A DNA stretch of 64,000 nt from Bin87 sp964347975 (GTDB lineage: Bacteria > Chloroflexota > Dehalococcoidia > Lucifugimonadales > UBA3495): the NCBI GenBank assembly GCA_964347975.1, contig CAYGAY010000005.1, positions 71,050-135,049 on the forward strand. The letters are read 5' to 3'. Positions within the stretch are counted from its first letter, which is position 1; each line of letters opens with the position of its first letter. The translations under genes and the position numbers were made by a program. Below are positions 43,274-53,624 of this stretch, in pieces. The notes under the pieces were generated by a model. The model ran no database searches, had not been told where the DNA came from, and was given only the letters and a program-made list of their open reading frames with translations.

Positions 43274-45127
43274 ATGAGTTGGTTCAAGATTGTCCGCCAG
43301 AGCTCGATTCCCTTGGTGATCGCTACCTTGCTTTTCACCCCGATCATCGCCTGCGGCACGGCTGGCGAATCGGAAACGCCGGCCCAGCAGCCCGCCGCCG
43401 CCCAACAACAGCCGGCAGCTCAGCAGGCCGCGCCCGCGCAACCCGCGCCCACCGAGGCGTCGGCGGCAGCCCAGCCGTCTGGTTCCGGCCAAACCGCCTC
43501 CGACCAGGCCGCCCCCACCGCCGTTCCCCAGGCAGCCCCGGCCGCCGCCATGGCTGCCGAACCCACCGGGACGCTCAACACTGGTCTCAAGGAAATGGGA
43601 CCTTTCTTCCTGCATCCCAGCACCCTGGGCAACCCACAAATCTTCGTTCACGGCACTGCGCCCATCGGCGAGGGCTTGCTGCAAGAAGATGTGAACCGTA
43701 ACGTTCTGGGCCTGCTGGCCGAATCGTGGGAAATTTCCGACGACTTCCTGACCTGGACCTTCAAGCTGAACCAGGGCATCCAGTTCCACAAGGGTTACGG
43801 AGAGATGACCGCCGAGGACGTGGTGTGGTCGATGCAGCAGTGGGGATTGAGCAAACACCCCCGGGCCGGCCAGTTGGAGAAGTTCTGGCAAGACCGGGAA
43901 GGTTCGGAAATAATCGACGACCACACCCTACAGGTGCACACCGGCGAGCCGCTGGTTCACGTGATCGCTCAGCGCTGGCACATGACGCCGGGCGGCGCAT
44001 CCACTTTCATCGCCAGTAAGAGGCAGACCGAAGAGCTCGGCGTAGAGGGGGCCAGCACGCAGATTGCGGCCACCGGCCCGTGGGAAATAGTTGACCACCG
44101 CACGGGCGAGTTCTGGCAGATGGCGGCGGTGCGCGACCACTGGCGCCACACTCCCGAGTTCGCGGAGTTCTTCATGTGGGAGATTCCCGAAGAGTCATCG
44201 CGGGTCGCCGGCTTCCAGACCGGCAACCTGGACACTTTCCTCATGGGCTACGACTCCATTCCCAGCGTTCTGGACGTGGAAGGCGCGCAGCTGATGACGG
44301 TGCCTAACGCCATCGTCCAGAGCCTCAGGATCTACGGCAACTGGTACCCCGTCGAAGGAGTGGAAACCCGGCCGGGCTATGACCCCGAACTGCCCTGGGT
44401 GTCCGCGTCGGACGACATCAACTCGCCGGAGTGGGACCGGGCGCGGAAGGTGCGCCAAGCCTTGATCACCGCCGTTGACCGCCAGGCTCTGGTGGACGAA
44501 ATTCTGTCAGGCAATGGCAACACCAACACGCCCATACATTCGTACAGCGGCTTTGAACACTATCTGGACGGTCGGGATTGGCAGTACGACCCGGAAGGAG
44601 CCATTCAGTTGTTGGAAGAAGCCGGCTACCCGGACGGGTTCAGCATCACGCTGACGCCGGCCCTGCGCGGCGCGCCCCAGGAAGTGGAAAGCTGCGAGGC
44701 CATCGCCCAGATGTGGAATGACATCGGCCTGGACGTGGACTTCCAGAATATTCCCTACAGCACATTGCGTCCCACGCTGGTGGGACGGACGTACCAGGGC
44801 GCGACCTGCCACGCTGGCGGCCCCTTGCCCACGCCGGCTAACGGCTTTGGCAGCTACTTGACTGAAAATCCGTTCAACCGCGGCTTGGAACATGCCTATT
44901 CCGATGATCTGATGCGGCAAGCCATGGCCGAGGTGGACCCGGACCAGCGAGAACTGATGGAGCGCGAACTCGGGCAATTCCTGTTCGACCACGCGCTGAC
45001 CGACCTCACTTACTACAACATTGACGCGCTCTGGCCCGTTGGCCCGCGCATCCAGCCCTGGACTGAACACGTCAGGCGCAGCGACGTGCGGCAAATCAAC
45101 GGCTACGAGTACATCAAACACCGTTAG
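43274..45127 (+). CDS. Peptide/organic-solute ABC transporter substrate-binding lipoprotein 1
   Basis: 617 residues from ATG 43274, where the signal sequence begins (the open frame starts earlier without a signal). Lipobox LLFTPIIACG with lipidated Cys near residue 23. Then a Gln/Ala/Pro-rich linker of about 70 residues, then a family 5 (DppA/OppA-like) binding domain: KEMGPFFLHP, IQFHKGYGEMTAEDVVWSMQ, EEAGYPDGFSITLTP. Captures the solute outside the cell and delivers it to the permeases at 49750-51581. First of three paralogous binding proteins in a row. Confidence 0.92.
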   Translation: MSWFKIVRQSSIPLVIATLLFTPIIACGTAGESETPAQQPAAAQQQPAAQQAAPAQPAPTEASAAAQPSGSGQTASDQAAPTAVPQAAPAAAMAAEPTGTLNTGLKEMGPFFLHPSTLGNPQIFVHGTAPIGEGLLQEDVNRNVLGLLAESWEISDDFLTWTFKLNQGIQFHKGYGEMTAEDVVWSMQQWGLSKHPRAGQLEKFWQDREGSEIIDDHTLQVHTGEPLVHVIAQRWHMTPGGASTFIASKRQTEELGVEGASTQIAATGPWEIVDHRTGEFWQMAAVRDHWRHTPEFAEFFMWEIPEESSRVAGFQTGNLDTFLMGYDSIPSVLDVEGAQLMTVPNAIVQSLRIYGNWYPVEGVETRPGYDPELPWVSASDDINSPEWDRARKVRQALITAVDRQALVDEILSGNGNTNTPIHSYSGFEHYLDGRDWQYDPEGAIQLLEEAGYPDGFSITLTPALRGAPQEVESCEAIAQMWNDIGLDVDFQNIPYSTLRPTLVGRTYQGATCHAGGPLPTPANGFGSYLTENPFNRGLEHAYSDDLMRQAMAEVDPDQRELMERELGQFLFDHALTDLTYYNIDALWPVGPRIQPWTEHVRRSDVRQINGYEYIKHR

Positions 45128-45172
45128 ACGGCGCCGAAACTCTACAGTGAAGAGGCAACGACAGGGGTGAAT

Positions 45173-47068
45173 ATGCGCCATTTCTCCAGAATGTCCACGA
45201 CGGGTTTATCCCTGATTGTGTCGGCCTTAACCCTGGCCCTGGTGGTTGCGTGCGGCGGGGCGTCGGAAGCTCCGCCGGAGGCGCCAGCCAGCGGGCAAAC
45301 GTCAAGTCAGCAGAGCGCCGCGCCGGCCGCCCCCGCCGCAACCGAGGCTCCGGCCGCGGCCCCGTCGTCGCGATCCTCCTCTCCTTCGGCCACGGAGGTC
45401 CCGGTGTCCACCGTCGTCATGGCGCCCACGGCCACGCCGCAAACCGCGGCGCCGGCGATGGCCGCGGAAAAACCGTCCGGCACCTTAGTGGTTGGACAGA
45501 AAGAGCTCGGTCCTTTCACGGGCCATCCGGCGCTGACGGGCAACCCGCAGATCTTCGTCCTGCAAACCGCGCCCATCGGCGAATCGATCCTGACGGTCAG
45601 CAGCGACCTGGTGACCGTGCCGATGTTAGCGCATAGTTGGGACGTCTCCGACGACGGTACCACCTGGACCTTCCATTTGAACAAAGGCGTGCAGTTCCAC
45701 AAGGGTTACGGGGAACTGACCGCCGAGGACATCATCTGGGGTATGCGGCAATTCGGCGCCGAGGGCTCCAAGCACGCCCGGGCCTCCAACATTCGTGGGA
45801 TCTGGAGCAATGAAGACGGGCATGCCAGAGCTCTCGACGATTACACGGTGGAGCTCTACACCGGCGCGCCGTGGTCGGAGGTGCCGATCAACGAGACCCT
45901 GACCAGCCCAGGCGGCGCCGGTACCTGGATCATCAGCAAAAAGCAGACCGACGAACTGGGGGCCGAAGATGCCAACAGCCAGATAGCCGGCACGGGTCCC
46001 TGGAACCTGGTGGAATTCAGCACCGGCGAATTCTGGCGGATGGAGGCCGTGGAAGACCATTGGCGCAAGACCCCGCACTTTGCCGAAATGTACTTCCGGG
46101 AAATTCCTGAAGAATCGTCCCGGGTGGCTGGGTTCCAGACCGGGAACTTGGATACCACTGTGAGTGCCTTCGACTCCCTGGACGTTCTTGCCAGCGTGGA
46201 AGGTGCCGAGTTGATGCGCCTGCCCGGCGGGGGAGAATCCGCGCTCAACATCTACGGCCAAAACTATGTTGGCATCGGCACGGACGACCAGATGCCTGCC
46301 TATGACCCGGAACTCCCGTGGGTTTCCTCGAATCCGGACATCAATTCCGAAGAATGGGCCAACGCCGTCAAGGTCCGCAAGGCGCTGGCGATCTCCATTG
46401 ACCGGCAGGGCATTGTCGACACCCTGTTGCAGGGTTATGGCAGCCCGGCGGTGCTGTGGGAGTTCGGCCAGTACGAAGACACATGGTTGCCTCCGGAGAT
46501 GCGCTGGGAATACGACCCGGAGCGCGCCAGGCAACTGTTGGAAGAAGCCGGTTACCCCGATGGATTCAGCATAACGCTGACTCCGTCGCTGCGGGGCGCG
46601 CCGGTGGAAGTGGAAGCTTGTGAGGCCATCGCCGCCATGTGGGGCGACATCGGCGTGGAGGCGAAATTCCAAAAGGTGCCGTACACTACGTTGCGGCCCA
46701 CCTTGGTCGCCCGCACCTACCAGGGTGCTACCTGCCACGCCGCCGGCATCCGACTGGAGCCGGGCCAGGGATTTTCCGGTAAGCTCTCGAAGTTGGTGCA
46801 CGGATCGGTGTGGAGCAGCGGCATAGAACACCCCTGGCTGGATGACAAGATTTCCCAGCAACAGGCCGAAGTCAACTACGAAGCGCGGCGTAAGCTGACC
46901 ATCGAAGTCGCCACCTTCCTTTTTGACAATGTCATCACCAATGTTGGGTTGTATAATTTCGACGTGGTATGGCCCGTTGGCCCCAAGATCCAGCCGTGGC
47001 CCGAAGGCGTGCGCTACCGAGACTTACGGAATATCAACGGCTACGAGTACATCCGCCCGCGACAGTAA
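45173..47068 (+). CDS. ABC transporter substrate-binding lipoprotein 2
   Basis: 631 residues. The ATG at 45173 follows AGGGGTG at the right spacing; the GTG at 45167 is within that ribosome site. Lipobox LALVVACGG, then an Ala/Pro/Ser-rich linker, then a family 5 domain (VGQKELGPFTGHPALTGNPQ, VQFHKGYGELTAEDIIWGMR, EEAGYPDGFSITLTPSLRGA). The linker DNA is nearly identical to that of binding protein 3, showing recent duplication or conversion. About 45 bases separate it from binding protein 1. Confidence 0.92.
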   Translation: MRHFSRMSTTGLSLIVSALTLALVVACGGASEAPPEAPASGQTSSQQSAAPAAPAATEAPAAAPSSRSSSPSATEVPVSTVVMAPTATPQTAAPAMAAEKPSGTLVVGQKELGPFTGHPALTGNPQIFVLQTAPIGESILTVSSDLVTVPMLAHSWDVSDDGTTWTFHLNKGVQFHKGYGELTAEDIIWGMRQFGAEGSKHARASNIRGIWSNEDGHARALDDYTVELYTGAPWSEVPINETLTSPGGAGTWIISKKQTDELGAEDANSQIAGTGPWNLVEFSTGEFWRMEAVEDHWRKTPHFAEMYFREIPEESSRVAGFQTGNLDTTVSAFDSLDVLASVEGAELMRLPGGGESALNIYGQNYVGIGTDDQMPAYDPELPWVSSNPDINSEEWANAVKVRKALAISIDRQGIVDTLLQGYGSPAVLWEFGQYEDTWLPPEMRWEYDPERARQLLEEAGYPDGFSITLTPSLRGAPVEVEACEAIAAMWGDIGVEAKFQKVPYTTLRPTLVARTYQGATCHAAGIRLEPGQGFSGKLSKLVHGSVWSSGIEHPWLDDKISQQQAEVNYEARRKLTIEVATFLFDNVITNVGLYNFDVVWPVGPKIQPWPEGVRYRDLRNINGYEYIRPRQ

Positions 47069-47198
47069 ACGTGCGGCCAGCCGGCCTGCTGTTACCGTCG
47101 GTCACCACGAGAACGTTAAATCGAGAGTATGTTTCTCGTGCCGGGGAGAATAGCCTTTTATGGGAATCATGAGAGTGAATTGCGTCCAACTGCCTGGT

Positions 47199-47211
47199 TT
47201 TGTGGTAAATT
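47199..47211 (+). promoter_or_regulatory. Possible extended -10 (TTTTGTGGTAAATT) for binding protein 3
   Basis: TG-G-TAAATT about 67 bases upstream of the ATG at 47278, sharing TTGTGGTAAATT with the minus-strand boxes at 8810 and 12699. TTGCGT at 47180 is a poor -35. It would give the third binding protein its own promoter. Confidence 0.4.
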
Positions 47212-47277
47212 GCCTGACTACGAGTAATCAACCGGTCTTCGATTCCAAAATCCAACTAAACTCGCAATGAGGTGAAC

Positions 47278-49158
47278 ATGGCGCGTCTCCCTGGTCTCTC
47301 TTCCATCATAACCCTTCTCGCACTGCTGTTGCTGCCAGCCTTGGCTGTGGCCTGTGGTGGGGCTTCCCCCACGGAGGCCCCGGCGGCGCCGGCCAGCGGG
47401 CAAACGCCAAGTCAGCAGAGCGCCGCGCCGGCCGCCCCCGCCGCAACCGAAGCTCCGGCCGCGCCCGCGGCCCCAGCCGCCACCGAAGTCCCGGTGGCCG
47501 CCGCCGTGGTGGCTCCTACTGCCACCCCGCAAACGGCGGCGCCGGCAATGGAGGGAGAAAAACCCTCCGGCCGGATGATCGTAGGCCAGAAAGAATTAGG
47601 GCCCTTCATGGGCCATCCCGCCCTGACCGGCAACCCGCAGATTTTCGTCCTGCAAACGGCTCCCATCGGCGAATCGCTGCTGACGGTTTCCAGTGAGCTA
47701 CGCCCCGTAGCGATGCTGGCGAAGAGCTGGGAAGTATCCGAGGACGGGTCAACGTGGACCTTCAATCTCCAGGAAGGCGTCCAGTTCCATAAAGGGTTCG
47801 GCGAGATGACCGCCGAGGACGTGATCTGGAGCATGCGCCAGTTCGGAGCGGATGGCTCCAAACACCCCCGCGCCTCCAATATGCGCGGCATCTGGGAGAA
47901 CCCGGAAGGCCATGCCATTGCCATTGACGACTACACGGTGGAAGTTAACACCGGCGCGCCGTGGTCCGAAGTTCCGGTCAATGAAATATTGACCAGCCCG
48001 GGCGGCGGCGGAACCTGGGTCGTCAGTAAAGCGCAGTCTGAAGAACTGGGCGTCGAAGAAGCCAACGGTCAGATCGCCGCCACCGGTTCCTGGGACTTGG
48101 TGGACTTCCGAACCAGTGAATTCTGGCGGATGGAGGCCGTGGAAAACCACTGGCGGAAGACTCCCCACTTCGCCGAGCTGATCTTCCAGGAGATTCCCGA
48201 AGAGTCCTCCCGCGTGGCTGGATTCCAGACCGGCAACCTGGACACTACGCTCATCGCTTTCGACTCGCTGGCATTGATTGAGGAAGTGCCGGGCGCCGAG
48301 ATAATGCGCGTCCCCGGCGGCGGTGAAGCGGCCCTCACTTTCTACGGCCAGTATTACGTTGGTATCGGTACCGAAGACGAGCAGCCGGGTTACGACCCCG
48401 ATTTGCCTTGGGTGTCGTCCAACCCCGACATTGACTCCGAAGAATGGAAGAACGCTGCCAAGATACGTACAGCGCTGTCCATTGCCATCGACCGCCAGGG
48501 TATCGTTGACACACTCCTCCACGGTTACGGGTCACCGGCAGTGCTGTGGGACTTCGGCCAGTATGAGGATAGTTGGCTGCCGCCGGAATTGCGCTGGGAG
48601 TACAACCCGGAGCGGGCCAAGCAACTCATCGAGGAAGCCGGTTACCCCGACGGGTTCAGCATCACGCTGACCCCCTCGCTGCGCGGCGCGCCGGTGGAAG
48701 TGGAGGCATGCGAGGCCATCGCCAGCATGTGGGGCGAAATCGGAGTGGACGTCAAGTTCCAGAGCCTCCCCTACACCACGCTGCGGCCCAGCCTGATCGC
48801 CCGCAACTACCAGGGTTCCACCTGCCACGCTGGCGGCATCCGGTTGGAGCCGGGGCAGGGCTTCTCCGGAATGCTGTCCAAACTCCATCACCAAGCCGTG
48901 TGGAATCGTGGTGTGGAACATCCCTGGATGGACGAGAAAGTTTCCCAGCACATGGCAGAGGTGGATTCTGAGGCCCGGCGGGAACTGGCAATTGAGATTG
49001 CCACGTTCATGTTCGATAACGCCCTCACCGGCGTCGGCTTGTACAACTTCGACTCACTATGGCCGGTGGGGCCCAGCATCCAACCCTGGATCGAGGGAGT
49101 GCGCTATCGTGACCTCAGAAACATCAACGGCTATGAATACATCAAACCCCGTGGCTAA
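47278..49158 (+). CDS. ABC transporter substrate-binding lipoprotein 3
   Basis: 626 residues; ATG 47278 follows TGAGGTG. Lipobox LPALAVACGG, Ala/Pro linker (PSQQSAAPAAPAATEAPAAP), then a family 5 domain closely parallel to binding protein 2 throughout (VGQKELGPFMGHPALTGNPQ; EEAGYPDGFSITLTPSLRGA). A 200-base gap precedes it, while 34 bases separate it from the next gene, so it is closest to the permease part of the locus. Confidence 0.92.
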   Translation: MARLPGLSSIITLLALLLLPALAVACGGASPTEAPAAPASGQTPSQQSAAPAAPAATEAPAAPAAPAATEVPVAAAVVAPTATPQTAAPAMEGEKPSGRMIVGQKELGPFMGHPALTGNPQIFVLQTAPIGESLLTVSSELRPVAMLAKSWEVSEDGSTWTFNLQEGVQFHKGFGEMTAEDVIWSMRQFGADGSKHPRASNMRGIWENPEGHAIAIDDYTVEVNTGAPWSEVPVNEILTSPGGGGTWVVSKAQSEELGVEEANGQIAATGSWDLVDFRTSEFWRMEAVENHWRKTPHFAELIFQEIPEESSRVAGFQTGNLDTTLIAFDSLALIEEVPGAEIMRVPGGGEAALTFYGQYYVGIGTEDEQPGYDPDLPWVSSNPDIDSEEWKNAAKIRTALSIAIDRQGIVDTLLHGYGSPAVLWDFGQYEDSWLPPELRWEYNPERAKQLIEEAGYPDGFSITLTPSLRGAPVEVEACEAIASMWGEIGVDVKFQSLPYTTLRPSLIARNYQGSTCHAGGIRLEPGQGFSGMLSKLHHQAVWNRGVEHPWMDEKVSQHMAEVDSEARRELAIEIATFMFDNALTGVGLYNFDSLWPVGPSIQPWIEGVRYRDLRNINGYEYIKPRG

Positions 49159-49192
49159 TCCGCAGAGCTTACCGTAGGCAGGCAGGACAACC

Positions 49193-49702
49193 ATGGTGTG
49201 GCGCAAGCCTGGAATATCGGTTGTGTTGCGGACGCTGTTCGGGTTGCCGCTGGCGGGAGTGCTGGGGGTTATCGGGATGGCAGTTGCATCGGCTATGGCG
49301 GTATTTTTCGGAGTATCGGGCCTGAACACACTGCTCACCCTGCTGATGATTGGCGCCGGGACCGGCGCCGGGATCGGGGCGGGAGCGATGATGCTGAGGA
49401 TCGACGCCATCCCCCATTGGACGATTTTGGTGGCCGTGGGACTGCTCCTGGCGGTGTTGAGCGCCGGAGGCGGCTGGGCAGGTTTCCAGGTCGGAGACTG
49501 GATCTCCGCCATCGAAGACGACAACTGCGTGGGGGTCTGCGGATACTTTCTCAAGCCAAGAACGTACATCGTCTTGGGCGCGGCGCTCATAGCAAACGGT
49601 ATCGCGCTGTTGTTCAATATCGGTTACGAGGGAGGGTTCGGACGGTGGGCTTTGTCCAAACCCCGGGTCACCAGCCCCGCGGGGGAGGCCCAGCGGCGCT
49701 GA
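49193..49702 (+). CDS. Small multi-pass membrane protein in the transporter locus
   Basis: 169 residues with four hydrophobic stretches (GLPLAGVLGVIGMAVASAMA, LLTLLMIGAGTGAGIGAGAM, WTILVAVGLLLAVLSAGGGW, YIVLGAALIANGIALLFNIG). The short loop IEDDNCVGVCGYF carries two Cys. Not recognised as a transporter component. Between binding protein 3 and the DppB-like permease on the same strand, so probably co-transcribed. Confidence 0.65.
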   Translation: MVWRKPGISVVLRTLFGLPLAGVLGVIGMAVASAMAVFFGVSGLNTLLTLLMIGAGTGAGIGAGAMMLRIDAIPHWTILVAVGLLLAVLSAGGGWAGFQVGDWISAIEDDNCVGVCGYFLKPRTYIVLGAALIANGIALLFNIGYEGGFGRWALSKPRVTSPAGEAQRR

Positions 49703-49749
49703 GCGCCGCCACCATGGGATGGGAAAACGCCTTCGGGAGGGAGTGAAAT

Positions 49750-50667
49750 ATGCAGCGGTATCTGTTGCGGCGCATCGTGCTCGCGCTGCTGACGTTGCTC
49801 GCCGTTTCGCTCATCATCTTCGTGATGAGCCGGGCGGCGGGTGATCCCAGGCATATCTACCTGGACGACTATTCCACCCAGGAAGACTGGGACCGGCTCA
49901 CCGAGACCCTGGGGTTGGACAAGCCCTATTACCAACAGTACGGGATATTCCTGGGCAGCGCGCTCAAGGGCGATTTTGGCGAGTCCATTAAAGAGGGCCG
50001 GCCCTCAATGGAAGTGATAATCGAGAGGATCCCGGCCACACTGCAATTGGGTCTGGCAGCCTTCATCTTCTCCGTCGTGGTGGGCGTGCCTTTGGGCATC
50101 CTCTCCGCGGTGAAACGGGGCAGTGTTCTCGACATGATGGGGAAGATTGTCGCGCTGGTGGGGCAGTCGGCGCCCGTGTTCTGGTTGGGGTTGATGCTGG
50201 TGTTCCTGTTTGCGGTGCGCCTGGAGTGGCTGCCGCCTTATGGTCGTCAGGAGGTTGCCAGCATCGTCCTGCCCGCCGTGGCCCTGGGCTGGTTTTACGC
50301 GGCGGCCAACCTGCGACTGTTGCGGTCCGCCATGTTGAACGTGATGGACTCCGAGTACGTCAAACTGGCTCGGGCCAAGGGTGTATCCAACAACGTCGTG
50401 ATCTGGAAACACTCCTTGCGTAACGCCTTGATCCCGGTGTTGACCTTCGCGGGCGTCACCTTGGGAAGCCTGGTAACTGGCTCATTGGTGGTCGAAACTG
50501 TGTTCGCCTGGCCCGGGCTGGGGCAGTTGGCCATCCAGGCGCTGGCCGGCAACGATTATCCTCTGCTACAGGCCGTCGTGATAGTATTCACGCTGATGTA
50601 CGTTGCGGCGGCCCTGTTTGTGGACATAATGTACGCATACATTGATCCCAGGATCAGGTACGCATAG
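49750..50667 (+). CDS. dppB: ABC transporter permease, DppB family
   Basis: 305 residues. N-terminal MQRYLLRRIVLALLTLLAVS is typical of DppB/OppB. The ATPase-contact EAA region is near YVKLARAKGVSNNVVIWKHS and the C-terminal block is VVETVFAWPGLGQLAIQALA. Forms the membrane channel with the DppC-like protein. GGGAGG lies before the ATG. Spacing to the next gene is 14 bases. The gene symbol reflects family, not proven dipeptide specificity. Confidence 0.93.
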   Translation: MQRYLLRRIVLALLTLLAVSLIIFVMSRAAGDPRHIYLDDYSTQEDWDRLTETLGLDKPYYQQYGIFLGSALKGDFGESIKEGRPSMEVIIERIPATLQLGLAAFIFSVVVGVPLGILSAVKRGSVLDMMGKIVALVGQSAPVFWLGLMLVFLFAVRLEWLPPYGRQEVASIVLPAVALGWFYAAANLRLLRSAMLNVMDSEYVKLARAKGVSNNVVIWKHSLRNALIPVLTFAGVTLGSLVTGSLVVETVFAWPGLGQLAIQALAGNDYPLLQAVVIVFTLMYVAAALFVDIMYAYIDPRIRYA

Positions 50668-50681
50668 GGAAGGAGCGCATC

Positions 50682-51581
50682 GTGGCAGCAGAAGCAACTC
50701 TGGTCGTACAGCCGGCGCCGGCGCCGGTTCGCATCGCCAGGAAAGCCTGGCAGTTGCGGCGTTGGCCGCTCATTCCCATGCTCGTTCTGGCGATTTTCGT
50801 CCTCACCGGGGTATTCGCCCCGCTCATCGCGCCCCACGACCCCGAGCGGGGAGGTCTTCGCGAGCGCAACCTCCCGCCGGCGTGGGAAGAAGGCGGCAGC
50901 AACAAATTCCTCCTGGGAACCGATCACCTGGGCCGCGATATGCTGAGCCGGGTGATATTCGGCGCCCGCATCTCATTGGTCGTCGCCGCGGTAACCCTGG
51001 GCGTGGGCATGGGGATCGGGGTGGTCAGCGGTCTCGCTGCGGGCTGGTATGGCGGCTGGATCGACGAGCTGCTGATGCGAGTGGTGGACATCAAGCTGGC
51101 GATACCGACTATTTTGCTGGCTTTAGTACTGGTATTGGCCCTCGGCCAGTCCTTCATGATCATCGTGGCCGTATTGGCCATTGCCGTGTGGCCCCGTTTT
51201 GCCAGAAATGTGCGCGGCGAAGTGCTGCAACTTAAAACCATGGACTTCGTCGCCCTGGCCAAAGTTGCCGGAGCATCGACCCCGCGCATCCTGTTCATGC
51301 ACATCTTTCCCGGGGTGATCAACACTCTGATCGTGCTGGCAACGCTGGAAGTGGGTATCGTGATCCTGTTGGAATCCACGCTCAGCTTCCTGGGCGCAGG
51401 AGTTCCTCCGCCTACGCCCGCCTGGGGATCGATGGTGTCGGACGGCCGGGACCGCCTCGCCGTGGCATGGTGGATTTCGACAATGCCGGGGCTGGCCATA
51501 ATGTTGACCGTGCTGTCGATGAACCTGTTCGGGGACTGGCTGAGGGATCGGCTGGATCCCAGGCTCAGGCAACTGAACTAG
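50682..51581 (+). CDS. dppC: ABC transporter permease, DppC family
   Basis: 299 residues, GTG start at 50682 supported by AAGGAG upstream. Pattern of DppC/OppC: LVLAIFVLTGVFAPLIAPHD, GTDHLGRDMLSRVIFGARIS, the EAA loop FVALAKVAGASTPRILFMHI, and SFLGAGVPPPTPAWGSMVSD. Partner of the DppB-like permease. Confidence 0.93.
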   Translation: MAAEATLVVQPAPAPVRIARKAWQLRRWPLIPMLVLAIFVLTGVFAPLIAPHDPERGGLRERNLPPAWEEGGSNKFLLGTDHLGRDMLSRVIFGARISLVVAAVTLGVGMGIGVVSGLAAGWYGGWIDELLMRVVDIKLAIPTILLALVLVLALGQSFMIIVAVLAIAVWPRFARNVRGEVLQLKTMDFVALAKVAGASTPRILFMHIFPGVINTLIVLATLEVGIVILLESTLSFLGAGVPPPTPAWGSMVSDGRDRLAVAWWISTMPGLAIMLTVLSMNLFGDWLRDRLDPRLRQLN

Positions 51582-51642
51582 CAGCGCGGGACCCCAATCG
51601 CCGAGAACCAACGCTCTCCTGAGCAAGGAAGTGGATTGAAGC

Positions 51643-52635
51643 ATGAGTGCTAATACGGCTGTCAATGGAAATCCTGTGGTATTGCAGGTAGAAGGTCTCA
51701 AAACCTACTTTGAAACCCGCTGGGGTACGGTCAAGGCGGTTGACGGCGTGAGTTTTGACCTTAAAAAAGGTGAAACTCTGGGCATCGTCGGCGAGTCCGG
51801 GTCCGGCAAATCGGTGACCATGCTGTCATTGATGCGGTTGATCCCCAGCCCGCCCGGACAAATCGTGGACGGCAGGATACTCCTGGAAGGCCAGGATCTG
51901 GTGCAGCTGTCCGATAAGGAGATGGGCTCCGTCCGGGGAAGCCAGATCGCGCTCATCATTCAGGACCCGATGACATCCCTGAATCCGGTCTTCTCCATTG
52001 GCAACCAGGTGGGCGAGGCCATCAAGATCCACCAGGACATCCCCAAACGCACCGTGGTGCAGCAAGTGCTGGACGTCCTGCGGAAAGTCAACATACCGGC
52101 AGCGGAAACCCGGGTGCGGGACTATCCCCACCAAATGAGCGGCGGTATGCGTCAACGCGTGGTGGGAGCCATCGGCATATCTTGCGAGCCAATGGTGCTG
52201 ATCGCGGACGAACCGACCACATCGCTGGACGTGACGATCCAGGCTCAATATCTGAAGCTCCTGAAGGAACTTCAGGAAGCGTCGGACATCGCGCTCATCT
52301 TCATCACCCATGACTTCGGTATCGTCGCCAAGATGTGCGACCGCGTGGCGGTGATGTATGCTGGACGCATCGTTGAGATGGGCGACGTTCGAGACATATT
52401 CAACCACCCGTCCCATCCCTATACGGAAGCGCTGTTGTCGTCGGTGCCGAAACTGGAAGAGGACGTGGAGCGTCTGTACTCCATTGAGGGCCAGCCGCCT
52501 ACCCTCCATGACCTGCCGCCCGGATGCCCTTTCGCTCCAAGATGTCAGTACGCGATGGACAAGTGCTCTCAGGTCTATCCGTCCGAGTTCAACGTAACGG
52601 ATAGCCACTACGCGGCTTGCTGGAGGCTTGAATGA
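51643..52635 (+). CDS. dppD: ABC transporter ATP-binding protein, DppD family
   Basis: 330 residues. Walker A GESGSGKS (50-57), signature SGGMRQRVVG, Walker B LIADEPTTSLDVT, and the C-terminal oligopeptide-transporter extension with PGCPFAPRCQYAMDKC, a cysteine motif seen in this family. Energises uptake with the DppF-like ATPase, whose gene overlaps by ATGA. Confidence 0.94.
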   Translation: MSANTAVNGNPVVLQVEGLKTYFETRWGTVKAVDGVSFDLKKGETLGIVGESGSGKSVTMLSLMRLIPSPPGQIVDGRILLEGQDLVQLSDKEMGSVRGSQIALIIQDPMTSLNPVFSIGNQVGEAIKIHQDIPKRTVVQQVLDVLRKVNIPAAETRVRDYPHQMSGGMRQRVVGAIGISCEPMVLIADEPTTSLDVTIQAQYLKLLKELQEASDIALIFITHDFGIVAKMCDRVAVMYAGRIVEMGDVRDIFNHPSHPYTEALLSSVPKLEEDVERLYSIEGQPPTLHDLPPGCPFAPRCQYAMDKCSQVYPSEFNVTDSHYAACWRLE

Positions 52636-53624
52636 CCACCACTACCCTGGACGCCAGGACGATGACAGATACCGGAAACGAGGTACTGCTGGAGGCGGAA
52701 GGCCTGAAAAAATACTTCCCGGTCACCAAGGGCCTGCTGGTCTCCAAAGTCACCGGCTGGATTAAAGCGGTGGACGGCATATCCTTTCAAATCCGGGCCG
52801 GTGAAACCCTCGGTATCGTGGGCGAATCCGGATGCGGCAAGAGCACCACGGCGAAAATGCTCCTGCAACTCGAAGAACCCACCGAAGGGACCATCCGGTA
52901 TCAGGGGAAGGAAATTCACAACGCCACTACGGACGAGCGCCGGTCGTACCGGAGTTCGGTTCAGGCCGTTTTCCAGGACCCCTGGAGCTCATTGAATCCC
53001 CGGATGCGCGTCCGCGACCTCATCGCCGAACCCATGGTGATCAACCTCAATCTCAGCCGCCGGGAAATGCAGGCCCGCGTCGCAAAGTTGCTCGAGGACG
53101 TGGGGCTGAACAGCTACCACGCAAACCTGTATCCACATGAGTTCAGTGGAGGACAGCGGCAACGGCTGGCGATTGCCCGCGCCTTGTCCGTGGAGCCGCG
53201 GGTCATTGTGCTTGACGAACCCGTGTCAGCTCTGGACGTCTCGATCCGCGCCCAGATAATGAACCTGCTGAAAGACCTCCAGCAGGAATACAATGTGAGC
53301 TACCTGCTGATCGCTCACCACTTGGCGACGGTCCGGTATATGTGCGATTGGGTAGCCGTGATGTACCTGGGGCAGATCGTCGAGTTTGGACCGACCAAAC
53401 AACTGTTTGACAACGCCTCGCATCCTTACACCAAAGCGCTCATGAACGCTGCCCTGCCCTCGCACCCGGACATCGAGCAGGAAGAAATGATCCTGACCGG
53501 TGAGGTTCCCTCACCCCTGAACCCGCCGGAAGGGTGCCGTTTCCATCCCCGATGTCCTTTCGTGATCGAGCCGTGTTCGACTGTGGTTCCCGCGGTAAGA
53601 GAGATGGCGCCGGGGCACGTCGTT

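Noticed and set aside
42380..43924. 514-codon minus-strand frame
   Set aside because: Runs across the CMD gene, the promoter region and the signal-peptide end of binding protein 1; the Gly/Arg-rich translation has no domain.
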